Positions 1 through 8,546 of a DNA stretch of 64,000 nucleotides are shown here, piece after piece. The notes beneath the pieces are model-generated. The model saw only the letters and a list, made by a program, of their open reading frames with translations. It had not been told where the DNA came from and made no database searches. Each line of letters starts with the position of its first letter. Position 1 is the first letter of the stretch. Position numbers and translations under genes: made by a program. The DNA is from Leptolyngbya sp. SIO1E4 (GTDB lineage: Bacteria; Cyanobacteriota; Cyanobacteriia; Phormidesmidales; Phormidesmidaceae), in contig JAAHFU020000002.1 of NCBI GenBank assembly GCA_010672825.2, positions 1,500,001 through 1,564,000 on the forward strand. Direction: 5' to 3'.

Positions 1-1
1 T

Positions 2-856
2 GCGGCTAATACCTTCATGGCCAATGTTGGGACGGCAACGCCTCGGCAGCTGGCGCAAGCCCACAGGTTTTTGCAGACCTTGCCCCCGGCGTTGACCACG
101 GCGGTGCGATCGCCCGATGGAGCGATGGGCCTGGTGTATGCTTTGCTGATTGATAGTCAGCCTGACGTGCGATTGCGCCAGCTGCAGCTGCTGGAGGCCG
201 ATGCCGTCAATATCGAAGCTCGCCAGGTAGATCAGTTGGCCAAGATGTTGCGATCGATGGACGCTCGGCAGCATCTGCCGCTGCTAGATCTCTCGGTGCC
301 TGCACTCAGAGCCCTGACACCTCAGCAATGTGCAGGTTTCTTCAAGCAGATCAAAGCGCTGGTACAAGCCGATGGGCGACTGAGTATCTCAGAATATGTG
401 TTGCAGTTAATTTTGCAAAAACGACTGCGCTCCCATTTTCAGAAAAAACTAGCGCAACCCAAAGCCGTCACCAGTCTGGAGGCGATCTGGAACGATTGCC
501 AGGTTGTATTAACAATTTTGGCCCAGGTTGGACATAAGAAAACGCAAGATGCCTTTTATGCCTTTAAGGCTGGACTTTCTCGCCTGCCGGGAGCACATAA
601 GCGAGACTTACCCAAAACCCTGCTCAAGGTCAATCTGTATGATTTGGGTCAAAGCCTGAAGCGGTTAGACCCAGCTGTACCTAAATTAAAGCAGGCTATC
701 GTAGATGCCGCTGCCCATACTGTGCTGCTCGATCACGATGTCACCCCCCAGGAGGCAGAATTGCTGCGGGCGATCGTGATTACCCTAGACTGCCCTATTC
801 CTCCCTTCCTAGACTCTGCGCCGCAACCTTCAAAAGTCAGTGCAAAGCGTCATTAA
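2..856 (+). CDS. C-terminal part of a probable M48-family metallopeptidase (5' end outside window)
   Basis: The reading frame is open from the first bases of the window, so this is the 3' part of a longer gene; the first ATG (position 17) is probably internal. The visible part is largely alpha-helical, with no signal peptide or membrane segment. Its opening stretch (PPALTTAVRSPDGAMGLVYA, then a run rich in Arg, Gln and Leu) resembles the region that follows the catalytic domain in long cyanobacterial M48 (Ste24-like) proteases, and the later part resembles a TerB-like helical domain with acidic residues near the end. The catalytic HEXXH would lie upstream and is not seen. The family assignment is therefore inference from the tail alone; a protein of unknown function with a TerB-like tail is the alternative. 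Confidence 0.55.
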   Translation, partial: AANTFMANVGTATPRQLAQAHRFLQTLPPALTTAVRSPDGAMGLVYALLIDSQPDVRLRQLQLLEADAVNIEARQVDQLAKMLRSMDARQHLPLLDLSVPALRALTPQQCAGFFKQIKALVQADGRLSISEYVLQLILQKRLRSHFQKKLAQPKAVTSLEAIWNDCQVVLTILAQVGHKKTQDAFYAFKAGLSRLPGAHKRDLPKTLLKVNLYDLGQSLKRLDPAVPKLKQAIVDAAAHTVLLDHDVTPQEAELLRAIVITLDCPIPPFLDSAPQPSKVSAKRH

Positions 857-906
857 CGAGACATCGCCTGAGTCGTTAAAACAAATCTGCCTGCAGGAAG
901 GTCATT

Positions 907-926
907 TTGTAGTATGTATACTACAA
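907..926. repeat. Perfect 9-bp inverted repeat, operator or terminator candidate
   Basis: Two 9-base arms (TTGTAGTAT and ATACTACAA) flank a 2-base centre, followed by five T residues at 927-931. It lies between the end of the M48-like gene and the start of the GNAT gene. The T run fits an AT-rich intrinsic terminator for the upstream gene; the tight symmetry also fits a dimeric-regulator site about 190 bases ahead of the next gene. Confidence 0.4.
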
Positions 927-1116
927 TTTTTGGAGTGCTTTTGTTCCCGTTTTGATACCCTTCATGCCCAATCCTGATTGGCTGGCCTCTTTTTTTAGGG
1001 ATTTTTAGCGATATTTAATGCCTTTAGGGTGGCAAGCGGACTGTTGCTGCCAAAAGGGGTGATGAAATCGGATTCGGGATAAGCCGTACTACATAATTCT
1101 GTATTTAGGAGGCTCT

Positions 1117-2091
1117 ATGGCCCCCGTATCGACCTTCCGAGCCTATAGGTACACTCGCGACGCTGAGTTAGACGAGATTGCTCAACTCATCAACACCTGT
1201 CGAGCTGCTGATAATCTGGAGAACCGCACCTCCGCGACAAGACTGCAGGAAAATTTTGCCGATCCAGAATTTGATATCACTTGCGATCTCCGACTCTGGC
1301 GAAACAGCACCGGTGACTTAGTGGCTGCGGCTGCCCTCTGGCAACTCATGCCGGAGCAAATGGTGTTAGGACGATTGGAATTTGAGATTCATCCTCAAGT
1401 TTGTAAGGATGGGCTGGTGGACGACGTGTTGACCTGGGCTGAACAGCGGCTCCGAGAAACAGGGCAAGATAAGACCTTGCCGATTGTTCTACATTCAGCC
1501 TGTCGCGATTCGCTGCCAGGGCGTCAATCGCTGCTTACTCAGTCTGGGTTTACTCCAGAGCGATATTTCTTTCGACTCCAGCGATCGCTGCACCCCCCCA
1601 TCCCGTTTCCACAAATCCCGGATGGATGGAGAATTCGCTCGGTCGATTCCCAAAAAGATGCCAGGGCATGGGTAGACATGTTCAACCAAACCTTCGTGGA
1701 TCACTGGAATCATCATCCAATGACCGTAGAAGCTTTCTACTACTACGAGACACTTTCAACCTATACTCCCACGCTAAATCGGGTGATTGAAACCCCAGAC
1801 GGTCAGTTGGTGACATTTTGCGTGAGTCAAATTGACCCCGAGCGAAATGCTCGCTTAGGGCTTAAGGAAGGTCACGTGTGCCTTCTTGGAACCCGACGGG
1901 GATACCGTCGTTTGGGGTTAGCGCGATCGCTGCTGCTAGAGAGCCTGCAACAGTTAAAGGCTGCAGGCATGGAAACCGCGACGATTGGGGTTGATGCCCA
2001 AAACCCCCTGGGAGCTTTAGGCCTCTATGAATCGATTGGGTTCCAAAAGGTTCGCAGCTCAACGGTTTTTCGTAAAACAGTGGCTCGCTAA
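1117..2091 (+). CDS. GNAT-family N-acetyltransferase with two GNAT-like halves
   Basis: A 324-residue cytoplasmic protein, about twice the size of a single GNAT domain. The C-terminal half (about 165-320) carries the acetyl-CoA-binding loop as GTRRGYRRLGLA at residues 258-269, followed by a helix and an NPLGALGLYESIGFQKV segment typical of the end of GNAT domains. The N-terminal half (about 8-155) has a similar fold outline, with an ESIGF-like LLTQSGF segment near 139-145, but no clear acetyl-CoA loop, so it is probably a degenerate copy. The start is well supported by an AGGAGG ribosome site eight bases upstream. Neighbours give no clue to the substrate. Transfer of an acetyl group to an amine is known for the family; the actual acceptor is unknown. 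Confidence 0.85.
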   Translation: MAPVSTFRAYRYTRDAELDEIAQLINTCRAADNLENRTSATRLQENFADPEFDITCDLRLWRNSTGDLVAAAALWQLMPEQMVLGRLEFEIHPQVCKDGLVDDVLTWAEQRLRETGQDKTLPIVLHSACRDSLPGRQSLLTQSGFTPERYFFRLQRSLHPPIPFPQIPDGWRIRSVDSQKDARAWVDMFNQTFVDHWNHHPMTVEAFYYYETLSTYTPTLNRVIETPDGQLVTFCVSQIDPERNARLGLKEGHVCLLGTRRGYRRLGLARSLLLESLQQLKAAGMETATIGVDAQNPLGALGLYESIGFQKVRSSTVFRKTVAR

Positions 2092-2182
2092 CCGCTACCG
2101 GTTCTCTGGATAACAAACTATCCGAATTTGGGTCTGGGTGACCTGTAGGGGTAAATAACTAGGAGATTAATGGTTAGCGCGT

Positions 2183-3313
2183 ATGCCTTTTATCCCAAAT
2201 TTAATGTTTTATTGGCGCAGTGTACGCTGGGTCGGCCTCATGTTGGCGGGGTTCTTTACCGCTGTGAGCCTGTCGCTGAGCCCCGTAAGCGCCCAAACAA
2301 ATACTGAGGATGTCTTCTGCACTGCTCGCTCAGAGCCCATTGCAAATCCGATACAAGGGCGCAGCTATGGGGATCCTCATATTAATACCTATGATGGTCT
2401 GCACTATAGCTTTCAAACGGTGGGAGAATTTATTCTCACCCAGACCCGAACAGCGAGCCTCGAAGTTCAGGCTCGCCAGAAACCGGTGACCAGCCTGAAC
2501 AATGTTTCCCTAAACTCAGCCGTAGCCATGCAGGTGTGTGGGCATCGGGTGGTGATTTACGCTCAAGATATCCCCGATGGTGGGTCTGCCCCGGTGTGGG
2601 TAGATGGTATCCCGACCTCTGTTCCAGATGCGATACCGCTGTCTGGGGGTGGCGAGGTTCAAAAAGTCAACGATCGCGAATACGCAGTCATTTGGCCCAG
2701 TGGCGATCAGGTCTTAACCCACTTTATTTCAGTGGGGGGCGATCGCTTTTTAAACCTGATGCCCACCCTCAGCCGAGCCCATGCCGGAAATTTAGTTGGG
2801 CTGCTCGGTAACTTTAACGGCAGCGCCGACGATGACCTGATGAGCCGGGATGGCACTCTGGTTCCGGCAGAGTCTTCTTATAGCGTGGCCACCAACGCCC
2901 TGGATCGGGTCTTGCCCGCCGTGATACCGGTTCGGGAAGTTGAAGATGCCTACTTCGATAGCCTCTATCGACAGTTTGGTGACAGCTGGCGCATCAGCCA
3001 GGCCGAATCACTCTTTGATTATGGGCCAAATCAATCGACGGAAACCTTTACGGATCGGGCCTTCCCCCGAGAATTTGTCACCTTAAATGCAGTGGCTCCG
3101 GCACAGGTGCAATCTGCCCTGGAGACCTGTCGGAACGCAGGGGTAGAAGAAGCCTTGCTAGATGGCTGTGTGTTTGATGTGGCCACAACTGGGCAATCAG
3201 ACTTTGCTACCGCTGCAGCCAATGCGATCGCCGATGCCGTTGTTCAAGAACTGACTGATCGGTTGATTGATGAAGTGCTGGACGCCGTGCCCGTTCCTAG
3301 ATTCCCGTTTTAG
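2183..3313 (+). CDS. Secreted von Willebrand factor type D (VWD) domain protein
   Basis: A 376-residue protein with an N-terminal hydrophobic segment (about 14-34) and a likely signal peptidase site around VSAQT, so it is probably exported. Residues about 60-230 form a VWD domain: it opens with SYGDPHINTYDG, matching the GDPHxxTxDG calcium-site opening, and closes with GLLGNFNGSADDDLM, matching the family's GNFNG signature with following acidic residues. The C-terminal 120 residues are unassigned, helical and contain a pair of Cys residues about 12 apart (TCRNAGVEE to DGCVFD). VWD domains occur in extracellular adhesive or cargo-binding proteins. An AGGAG at 2161 better serves a short out-of-frame ATG at 2170, so the start may be the ATG at 2183 or the ATG at 2204; both retain the signal peptide. 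Confidence 0.75.
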   Translation: MPFIPNLMFYWRSVRWVGLMLAGFFTAVSLSLSPVSAQTNTEDVFCTARSEPIANPIQGRSYGDPHINTYDGLHYSFQTVGEFILTQTRTASLEVQARQKPVTSLNNVSLNSAVAMQVCGHRVVIYAQDIPDGGSAPVWVDGIPTSVPDAIPLSGGGEVQKVNDREYAVIWPSGDQVLTHFISVGGDRFLNLMPTLSRAHAGNLVGLLGNFNGSADDDLMSRDGTLVPAESSYSVATNALDRVLPAVIPVREVEDAYFDSLYRQFGDSWRISQAESLFDYGPNQSTETFTDRAFPREFVTLNAVAPAQVQSALETCRNAGVEEALLDGCVFDVATTGQSDFATAAANAIADAVVQELTDRLIDEVLDAVPVPRFPF

Positions 3314-3347
3314 AGCAATCCAAACGAACTGCATTTTTCTAACAAGC

Positions 3348-3390
3348 AGCCCCCCATAGAAGTGCGACAATTGCGCCTCTGTGGGGGGCT
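3348..3390. terminator. Strong GC hairpin between convergent genes
   Basis: AGCCCCCCATAGA (3348-3360) pairs with TCTGTGGGGGGCT (3378-3390), 13 positions with one wobble pair and a 17-base loop. It lies between the VWD gene and the convergent small gene at 3426-3638. There is no strong T run on either side, so termination is inferred from position and stability. Confidence 0.55.
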
Positions 3391-3425
3391 AGGCCTCTTA
3401 GGCTCAAGATATTGACTGAATAGCT

Positions 3426-3638
3426 TTAATAGCTGTCTTCACCATCAACAGTGCGGAGTGCCAACAAATGATCGGCTTGATCTAGGCGCTTGGCGATTGC
3501 CTGTCGCCATTCGAGGCTGACATGGAGGTCAGAGAGCACGGCGATCGCCTGCCGTCGATAGTCGGCCCCATGCACCGTATCCGCTTGATCAATTTGCTCT
3601 AGGTTTTTGTAGACCTCTTCAGGAGAGAGCTTTCCCAT
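3426..3638 (-). CDS. Small conserved-looking hypothetical protein (70 aa)
   Basis: A 70-residue, charged, helix-forming protein without Cys residues, signal peptide or membrane segment. It begins MGKLSPEEVYKNLEQIDQAD and contains a basic middle (RRQAIAVLSDLHVSLEWRQA) and an acidic end. No catalytic motif is visible and I do not recognise the family. It is convergent with the VWD gene and separated from it by a strong hairpin, and the codon use looks like that of its neighbours, which supports a real gene. A small cytoplasmic adaptor or regulatory protein is possible, but no function can be assigned. Confidence 0.55.
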   Translation of the reverse strand: MGKLSPEEVYKNLEQIDQADTVHGADYRRQAIAVLSDLHVSLEWRQAIAKRLDQADHLLALRTVDGEDSY

Positions 3639-3759
3639 AACTACCTGCCTTGTACTCGTTCAAATGTACTTAAGTGGCAACTACCAGGTGGTCACACTAT
3701 ATCTGAATCGTGATAAATAAAAATGGAACACACTCTGTAGACTCAGATACAGCATGAGA

Positions 3760-3778
3760 ATTATTGATGATCAATAAT
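3760..3778. repeat. Perfect 9-bp inverted repeat upstream of the 70-aa gene
   Basis: ATTATTGAT and ATCAATAAT flank a single G. It lies about 120 bases upstream of the minus-strand small gene, in an otherwise empty AT-rich stretch, and looks like a dimer-binding site or the centre of a cruciform. Confidence 0.35.
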
Positions 3779-3923
3779 CGGAGCCTGCAGTTCCCTAATT
3801 GTTTGCCCAGTTTCAGGTAGCGCGTACCATCGGGTTATGAACTTTCACAGGGTTGAACAAACTGTCTTAGTTCTTCAAAATTCTTGCAAATTAACAGCCG
3901 TTTTCATTCAGATAAAGCCGGCC

Positions 3924-4271
3924 CTAAGCCTCAGTATTGGCTAAAAACTGTCGCGATCGCACACTGGACAAAAAGGAATGGGCAAAAAAATAAGCGCCCC
4001 CTCGAACGGTTGCAAATCGAGGCAGGTTCAGTAACCGCTGACGCACTGGACAATGAGGAATCGTCCTATGACCGGTGCCATCGTTATCGTTTGATACCGC
4101 GTCCAGCTCAAGTCGCTGTTCTAGCGTTTCGCGAATCTGAATGCGCTTGCGAATGCTGCTGACGGTTTCTCCCTGAATAGCGATATAGGCAGCCTGAGCC
4201 CTGTAGGAACGAGCGCGAATGAATGACTCGAAATCTGCCAGTTCAAATTTTAAAGGACTCCATTTGCCCTT
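3924..4271 (-). pseudogene. Possible gene remnant without a start codon
   Basis: On the minus strand the frame stays open for 115 codons from just inside the TAG at 4272-4274 to the TAG at 3924-3926, but it contains no ATG, GTG or TTG near its beginning. The first half reads like real protein: helical, charged and periodic, with segments such as ELADFESFIRARSYRAQAAY and SSIRKRIQIRETLEQRLELD. The second half looks random. This fits a decayed or truncated gene just downstream of the protease-like gene on the same strand. I do not recognise the family; chance openness in GC-rich DNA is the alternative. Confidence 0.3.
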
Positions 4272-4280
4272 CTAAACCCT

Positions 4281-4979
4281 CTAACCTTCGGTAGCCTCAG
4301 CGGTTACGCGAGACTGCAACAAGGTGACACAGTCTTGGACTGGGGTCCCGGCTTCCATGGCAGTGACGAGTGCTTCATAGGCTGCAGCATGGGTCTCTAG
4401 CAGGTTCTGGGCTTGGATCACCGCCCAACGTTGCCGCATCTGCCCTTCCTGAAGAGGGCGCTGGAGCTGTTGCCAGAGAATCAAAAACTTTTGGCGATCG
4501 TCCTGCCCCCCTTGCGCTTGCCCGTACACTTTCTTTTCAGCAGCAATCCCCGCCATCCAGACGGTGCAGTAGCGATTAAGCAGCGGCACTGGAAGTTGAC
4601 CTGTCGCTAAGAAGTCATCGAGAGCGGCGGTATCAAACTGTACTCCCCCTAGCCCGGGTAACCCTTTCTTCCAGGCATCCCAGGCATTGAGGGTATAGTC
4701 AGTCACGGGAATGTCGAGGAGATAAGCAACCAGAAAATGACCCGCCTCATGGTGCAACACCCGCTGTCGCGCTTCCCCAGAGAGTCTAGAAAAACTGTCT
4801 ACCAGAAGATTGCCTAGGGTGCCATTCCAACTGGCTTGGTCCAGGGTGGCAATGCTGAGAATGGTCGCGATCGCCACAACGGGCACTGCTTGCGGAATAT
4901 GCAACAGCGGCCCCAACAATGTGGTCATGGTCACTAAAAAGATGGTGATCGCCACCAAGTTCAGCGTCAGTTGGCCCAT
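4281..4979 (-). CDS. FtsH-like (M41-type) zinc protease domain lacking the AAA module
   Basis: A 232-residue protein with two hydrophobic stretches near the N terminus (about 5-25 and 30-47), so probably membrane anchored. A zinc-protease motif follows: HHEAGHFLVAYLLDIPV around residues 76-92, with HEAGH at 77-81, as in the FtsH peptidase domain. An SRLSGEARQRVLHHEAGH context and the later AEKKVYGQAQGGQDDRQKF segment also fit the M41 fold (the second segment resembles the GG.xND helix). No Walker motifs are present and the length is about one third of FtsH, so it cannot unfold substrates by itself. Cyanobacteria commonly carry such stand-alone forms. The role is unknown; membrane-proximal proteolysis or assistance to FtsH complexes is inferred. 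Confidence 0.75.
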   Translation of the reverse strand: MGQLTLNLVAITIFLVTMTTLLGPLLHIPQAVPVVAIATILSIATLDQASWNGTLGNLLVDSFSRLSGEARQRVLHHEAGHFLVAYLLDIPVTDYTLNAWDAWKKGLPGLGGVQFDTAALDDFLATGQLPVPLLNRYCTVWMAGIAAEKKVYGQAQGGQDDRQKFLILWQQLQRPLQEGQMRQRWAVIQAQNLLETHAAAYEALVTAMEAGTPVQDCVTLLQSRVTAEATEG

Positions 4980-5040
4980 GACGTCAGTGCTCCCCTCATT
5001 CCCTAGAAAACCGCGTTAAGAAAACGCGTGTCACTCTAGC

Positions 5041-5817
5041 CTAACGGTCTTGGTAGAAGGTTTCCAAACTGTGGGAGTCGCCGACAAAACGCCAATGCCA
5101 AGGTTCATACTGAATTCCTTGGGGATTTCCCTTTGTAAAAGACAGCTCAAAACTATAGCGGGCGGCATTTTGCGCTAGCCACTGAAACGCGGGCGTTTCC
5201 TCAAAATTGATCTGTAAGTTTGTATCTGGAAAATTCGCATCGCCAATGTCGATCGCATACCCGGTGTGATGCTCGCTATAGCCTGGTGGAGCACTCACCT
5301 CGGCCCGAGTGCTGGTGGTTTGTCCGCGCTCTGCTTTGACATTAAAAAATAAATATTGCTGGTCTTCTATAGACCGGAACCCCGAAAGCGGAACTAAGTA
5401 AATGCCTTGGGTCTCAGCATCCGCCAGCATTGCTTCAAATTGCTCAGCGGCAGCAGGCCGTAAGCGGATAGAGGTATCGTAGGTAAGGGCCACTAAAGCC
5501 GACTCGGATACCTCTTCATGGGCACGATGGCCTAACAAAGATCTGGATGCGGAGGGTTCTCCGATAACGGAGGTGGCCACTGTTTCTGGGTTTGACAGGC
5601 TAACCATCGGTTCCAGGGCTACGGGGGTCACCGTCTCGGCTCCCTGGTAGGTCAACCAGGAAACCACGAGGCCTGCCACCGCACTCAGTAAGCCCACTAA
5701 AAACCAAATTATCCAGCGACCAAGACTACGAAAAGGCGTGGATTTTTTGGCTTGAAGCTGAGTATCTCGCTGTGCTTCAGGGACATCATCAATAGGACTC
5801 AAGGGTTTGGGTTCCAC
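5041..5817 (-). CDS. VanY-type D-alanyl-D-alanine carboxypeptidase (M15B)
   Basis: A 258-residue protein with a cytoplasmic N terminus (about 1-33), one membrane anchor (about 34-58) and a periplasmic linker, then an M15 domain from about residue 100. The zinc and active-site motifs are present in order: SGFRSIEDQQYLF, then SEHHTGYAIDIGD (SxHxxGxAxD, with zinc ligands His and Asp) and EPWHWRFVG (ExWHxR, with catalytic Glu and zinc His). The family removes terminal D-Ala from peptidoglycan stem peptides. In the absence of vancomycin-resistance genes nearby, housekeeping wall trimming is likelier than resistance. The gene stands alone, separated by about 60 bases from the protease-like gene and by 400 bases from the next. 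Confidence 0.88.
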   Translation of the reverse strand: MEPKPLSPIDDVPEAQRDTQLQAKKSTPFRSLGRWIIWFLVGLLSAVAGLVVSWLTYQGAETVTPVALEPMVSLSNPETVATSVIGEPSASRSLLGHRAHEEVSESALVALTYDTSIRLRPAAAEQFEAMLADAETQGIYLVPLSGFRSIEDQQYLFFNVKAERGQTTSTRAEVSAPPGYSEHHTGYAIDIGDANFPDTNLQINFEETPAFQWLAQNAARYSFELSFTKGNPQGIQYEPWHWRFVGDSHSLETFYQDR

Positions 5818-6229
5818 AGCTCAAAAATCTAGTTGTTTAACCTTCCGGAAGCACCACAGTATGGAAAGAGCTTACGAGGGGATGGATCAAACGCGATCTC
5901 CCCTTTCCTGTCAAAGCGCCAGGCTGCCTCAAGGCTACCTCTGATTAGCCCTCTATCACGTGTATTTGAAAACTCATATAGGGGTATCCAATAGTTTGTT
6001 GTCTCCAGTGGGTATTTTACAGCCGAAGAAAGATCTCGATTCTGTGAGCATCGTATTTGTCTGTATCGCGGGTTAATTTTGCGACCTCAGATCCGCCAGG
6101 GTGCTGTTGGCCAACGTTAACGGTTCTACAGCTTTGATGGTTGCAGGCTAGATGCAGTCTCTATGAGCGAGCATATTAGCGTCGAACCTCGAGATTTTGA
6201 TCGGCCTGCCTAACCAGGAAATCGACACA
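5818..6229. other. Intergenic region between divergent genes
   Basis: About 410 bases separate the divergently transcribed VanY-type and LarA-like genes and must hold both promoters. I see a 10-base palindrome CTTCCGGAAG at 5842-5851, about 25 bases before the VanY start, but no convincing -35/-10 pair and no RNA gene. Confidence 0.4.
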
Positions 6230-8509
6230 ATGTCTACTGCAGTTTCGGAAACCTCTGGCCACTGGCCCTCCGGGCACCCTTGCCAGTCTACCGCTGCCCG
6301 CTCGCTTCACCTCAAGAGTTTTCCCAATCAGCAGCTCATCTTGTCTCCTGAAACTCAAATTTTTACGCCCCAGGCCTACGGTTCGGCCCCTCAAGCCCGC
6401 GCCGATCTCATCAACAGGGGCCTTACCTATTTACAACAAGCTATGCAGGCAGCGGAAAGTCGTCATCAGCGTCCAGTAGAGCGACTGTTACTGGTTTTGC
6501 CAGATAAAACTCGTACGCAGATGGCCACTAATTTGCTGCTAGATGTGGTGCTGCAGCTACTCTCGACCTGCTCCCACCCGATCGCACTGTCATTGCTGTA
6601 CGGGCTGGGGACGCATCCCTTTATGGAAGCGGCTGAAATTGAACGTTTGATGGGCTCTGATCGCTACCGACAGCTGGCGGCACTGGGGGGAGCCATCCAT
6701 CAGCAAAGCACCAAAGCCACGACCAATCCCATGATGTTTGTAACTGTTTGGCAAGACTCTGCTCGCCAAGAAATTTTAGGGCGCAAGCTGCAGGATTTAA
6801 AGGAACCGTTGCTAACCGCATGGGCAACGGCTCGCCAGCGAGGGGCGCAGCTATGGCTGGGCATTTTTCCTCACCTGGTCAGCGCCCATGAAGCCGCTTT
6901 GGTCCTGCTGCTGCGATCGCTGCAGGTGCTTTACCCACAGGGGGCTAAGCCGATGCTGATAGACTGCCGCGATCCCCGCTTGAATGCTCGATTGCGATCG
7001 CACCTTGACCGAGAAAACATCCACCAAATCCAGGTGCATACCCCGTTGCTAGGGCTTGATCGAAAGACAAAGAGCCCGTTAGAGACCCGCTTTTTAGACT
7101 GCCGTGGGGCGCACCTTGTGACCCTGCGCCAGGGGGAAAAGTACGTCATTGAAGTGCCAGAGCAACTCGTGACCCATGACCTGACCCTGGTTGCGGGAGA
7201 TACCCGTGTTCACCCCTATGAAGGGCGCTACGGCAGCGGTGGTATCAATAAAATGCTTGCGGTGGGGATTGCCAGCCTGAATGAAATTCGACGTAGCCAT
7301 AGCACCCGCATCTTGACTCACCCCCTCACCTGTCCAGGGGAATCCGACAGTCCATTTGTGAGTCGAGTTGCGGCTACGGCTCGCAGCATTCGAGAGACAA
7401 TGCTGAGCCAGTCTAAAACTCGAGCAATGGCGGCTCCCTATAGCTTTACGGCGATTGGCAAATCAGAAGCAGCCATTTGGGAGGTGGCCTTTGGTCAAAA
7501 GGAAGAAGCACGACAAGCGTTAGCCGCAACCTTTCAGCAGCGGTATACGGTTTCAGTCAAGACGCCTATCGATGTGGTGGTGAGTGATGTCGAGCCCCAT
7601 AAGGCGACCGACATTACCGCTGGCGCGCGGGCTCTGCAGTACGTTGCTAACTGGCATCGCCCAGATAATTTGCTGCTCAACCATCCAGACCAAGGATGCG
7701 TGGCGCTGCTGTTTAATCCCTGCAACGAACCCAAAAACAACCTAGGTGTCGGGAATGATGGCACCAAGCTTCATCTGGATGTGCTGGGGGATTTTTTACA
7801 GCAGGTGCGGCCTCAACTCCGCAAAAACCTGGCGAGTGCTGCCTCGCCCCAGGCCGTTCAACAACTGCTCACCATTACCCGTCAAACCGTGTTGCAGCGC
7901 TGGCAACAACACCTGTGTAGCAACAGCGAAGCAACAGACTGGCTAGAAGAATTGCAACGCCTGGCATACACAGGGATGCAACAGGCCCAGCATGGCTCCG
8001 TTCCGCGAGATCTGACTCAGTTTTTATGTGAGCGGATGGATCGATATGGGCGAGGACCCAACCATATAAACCGAGCCATTCTTGCCATTGAATACCAGTT
8101 TCAAAAATCTGGGGACTGGCAGAGGCTGCTCAAATCACTGGGAGAGTTGGCCAGCCTTTACCAGGAACATGAAGGGCTGGGTGAGGGTGGACAACGAACC
8201 ATTCGCCTGCTGCAGCTCTGTCGTACTTTCAAAACGTTAGCCATCGCGACCGAGAACGTATCCGTTTTGGATTATCTCAACTGGCTAGACCCCCCGTTAA
8301 CGAACTATCTGCCTGAGGCGGTGCGATCGCGTTACTATCGGCAAGGGATTCGGGCCAGTGTGTTAGGGCTCGTCCCGATTCACCTCAAACATACCTCTGC
8401 CCACGAGGCGTTACGCACTGCCATTCACTATGGTCGCTGGCATAAACCGGCAGCGGCTGAGATGCAGGTTGGGTTTCTAACCCATCCTTTAATTCTAAAA
8501 AGGAGCTGA
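6230..8509 (+). CDS. Divergent LarA-like (DUF2088 family) protein with a long C-terminal extension
   Basis: A 759-residue cytoplasmic protein starting at ATG 6230 (a TTG at 6197 would add 11 residues). The N-terminal half has the outline of the nickel-pincer lactate racemase family LarA: LLLVLPDKTRTQ corresponds to the 'DKTRP' strand, LYGLGTHPFMEAAEIERLMG to the 'TGTHR..t.eE...llG' loop, and DTRVHPYEGRYGSGGINKM to the His-rich glycine loop that carries the cofactor-binding Lys. Here GG is followed by I-N-K rather than x-K, so spacing differs. Residues about 430-759 are not LarA C-terminal domain as I know it and include many helices and an NPCNEPKNN segment. LarA is about 425 residues, so this is much longer. 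No larBCE cofactor genes are in the window. Racemase activity is uncertain. Confidence 0.65.
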   Translation: MSTAVSETSGHWPSGHPCQSTAARSLHLKSFPNQQLILSPETQIFTPQAYGSAPQARADLINRGLTYLQQAMQAAESRHQRPVERLLLVLPDKTRTQMATNLLLDVVLQLLSTCSHPIALSLLYGLGTHPFMEAAEIERLMGSDRYRQLAALGGAIHQQSTKATTNPMMFVTVWQDSARQEILGRKLQDLKEPLLTAWATARQRGAQLWLGIFPHLVSAHEAALVLLLRSLQVLYPQGAKPMLIDCRDPRLNARLRSHLDRENIHQIQVHTPLLGLDRKTKSPLETRFLDCRGAHLVTLRQGEKYVIEVPEQLVTHDLTLVAGDTRVHPYEGRYGSGGINKMLAVGIASLNEIRRSHSTRILTHPLTCPGESDSPFVSRVAATARSIRETMLSQSKTRAMAAPYSFTAIGKSEAAIWEVAFGQKEEARQALAATFQQRYTVSVKTPIDVVVSDVEPHKATDITAGARALQYVANWHRPDNLLLNHPDQGCVALLFNPCNEPKNNLGVGNDGTKLHLDVLGDFLQQVRPQLRKNLASAASPQAVQQLLTITRQTVLQRWQQHLCSNSEATDWLEELQRLAYTGMQQAQHGSVPRDLTQFLCERMDRYGRGPNHINRAILAIEYQFQKSGDWQRLLKSLGELASLYQEHEGLGEGGQRTIRLLQLCRTFKTLAIATENVSVLDYLNWLDPPLTNYLPEAVRSRYYRQGIRASVLGLVPIHLKHTSAHEALRTAIHYGRWHKPAAAEMQVGFLTHPLILKRS

Positions 8510-8546
8510 TTTGACAGAGGCTTTACGGTAAGCTCACGGATATACG

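Larger units (their letters stand above)
3639..4280. other. Gene-poor 640-base stretch
   Basis: This stretch lies between two minus-strand genes. It holds the 3760-3778 inverted repeat and, on the minus strand, the start-less frame at 3924-4271 described separately. The plus-strand frame at 3884-4162 has only a TTG start and no recognisable content. I see no tRNA or terminator. Confidence 0.5.

Noticed and set aside
3884-4162. Plus-strand frame of 92 codons
   Set aside because: Only a TTG start, no ribosome site, no protein-like pattern, and it overlaps a more protein-like minus-strand frame.
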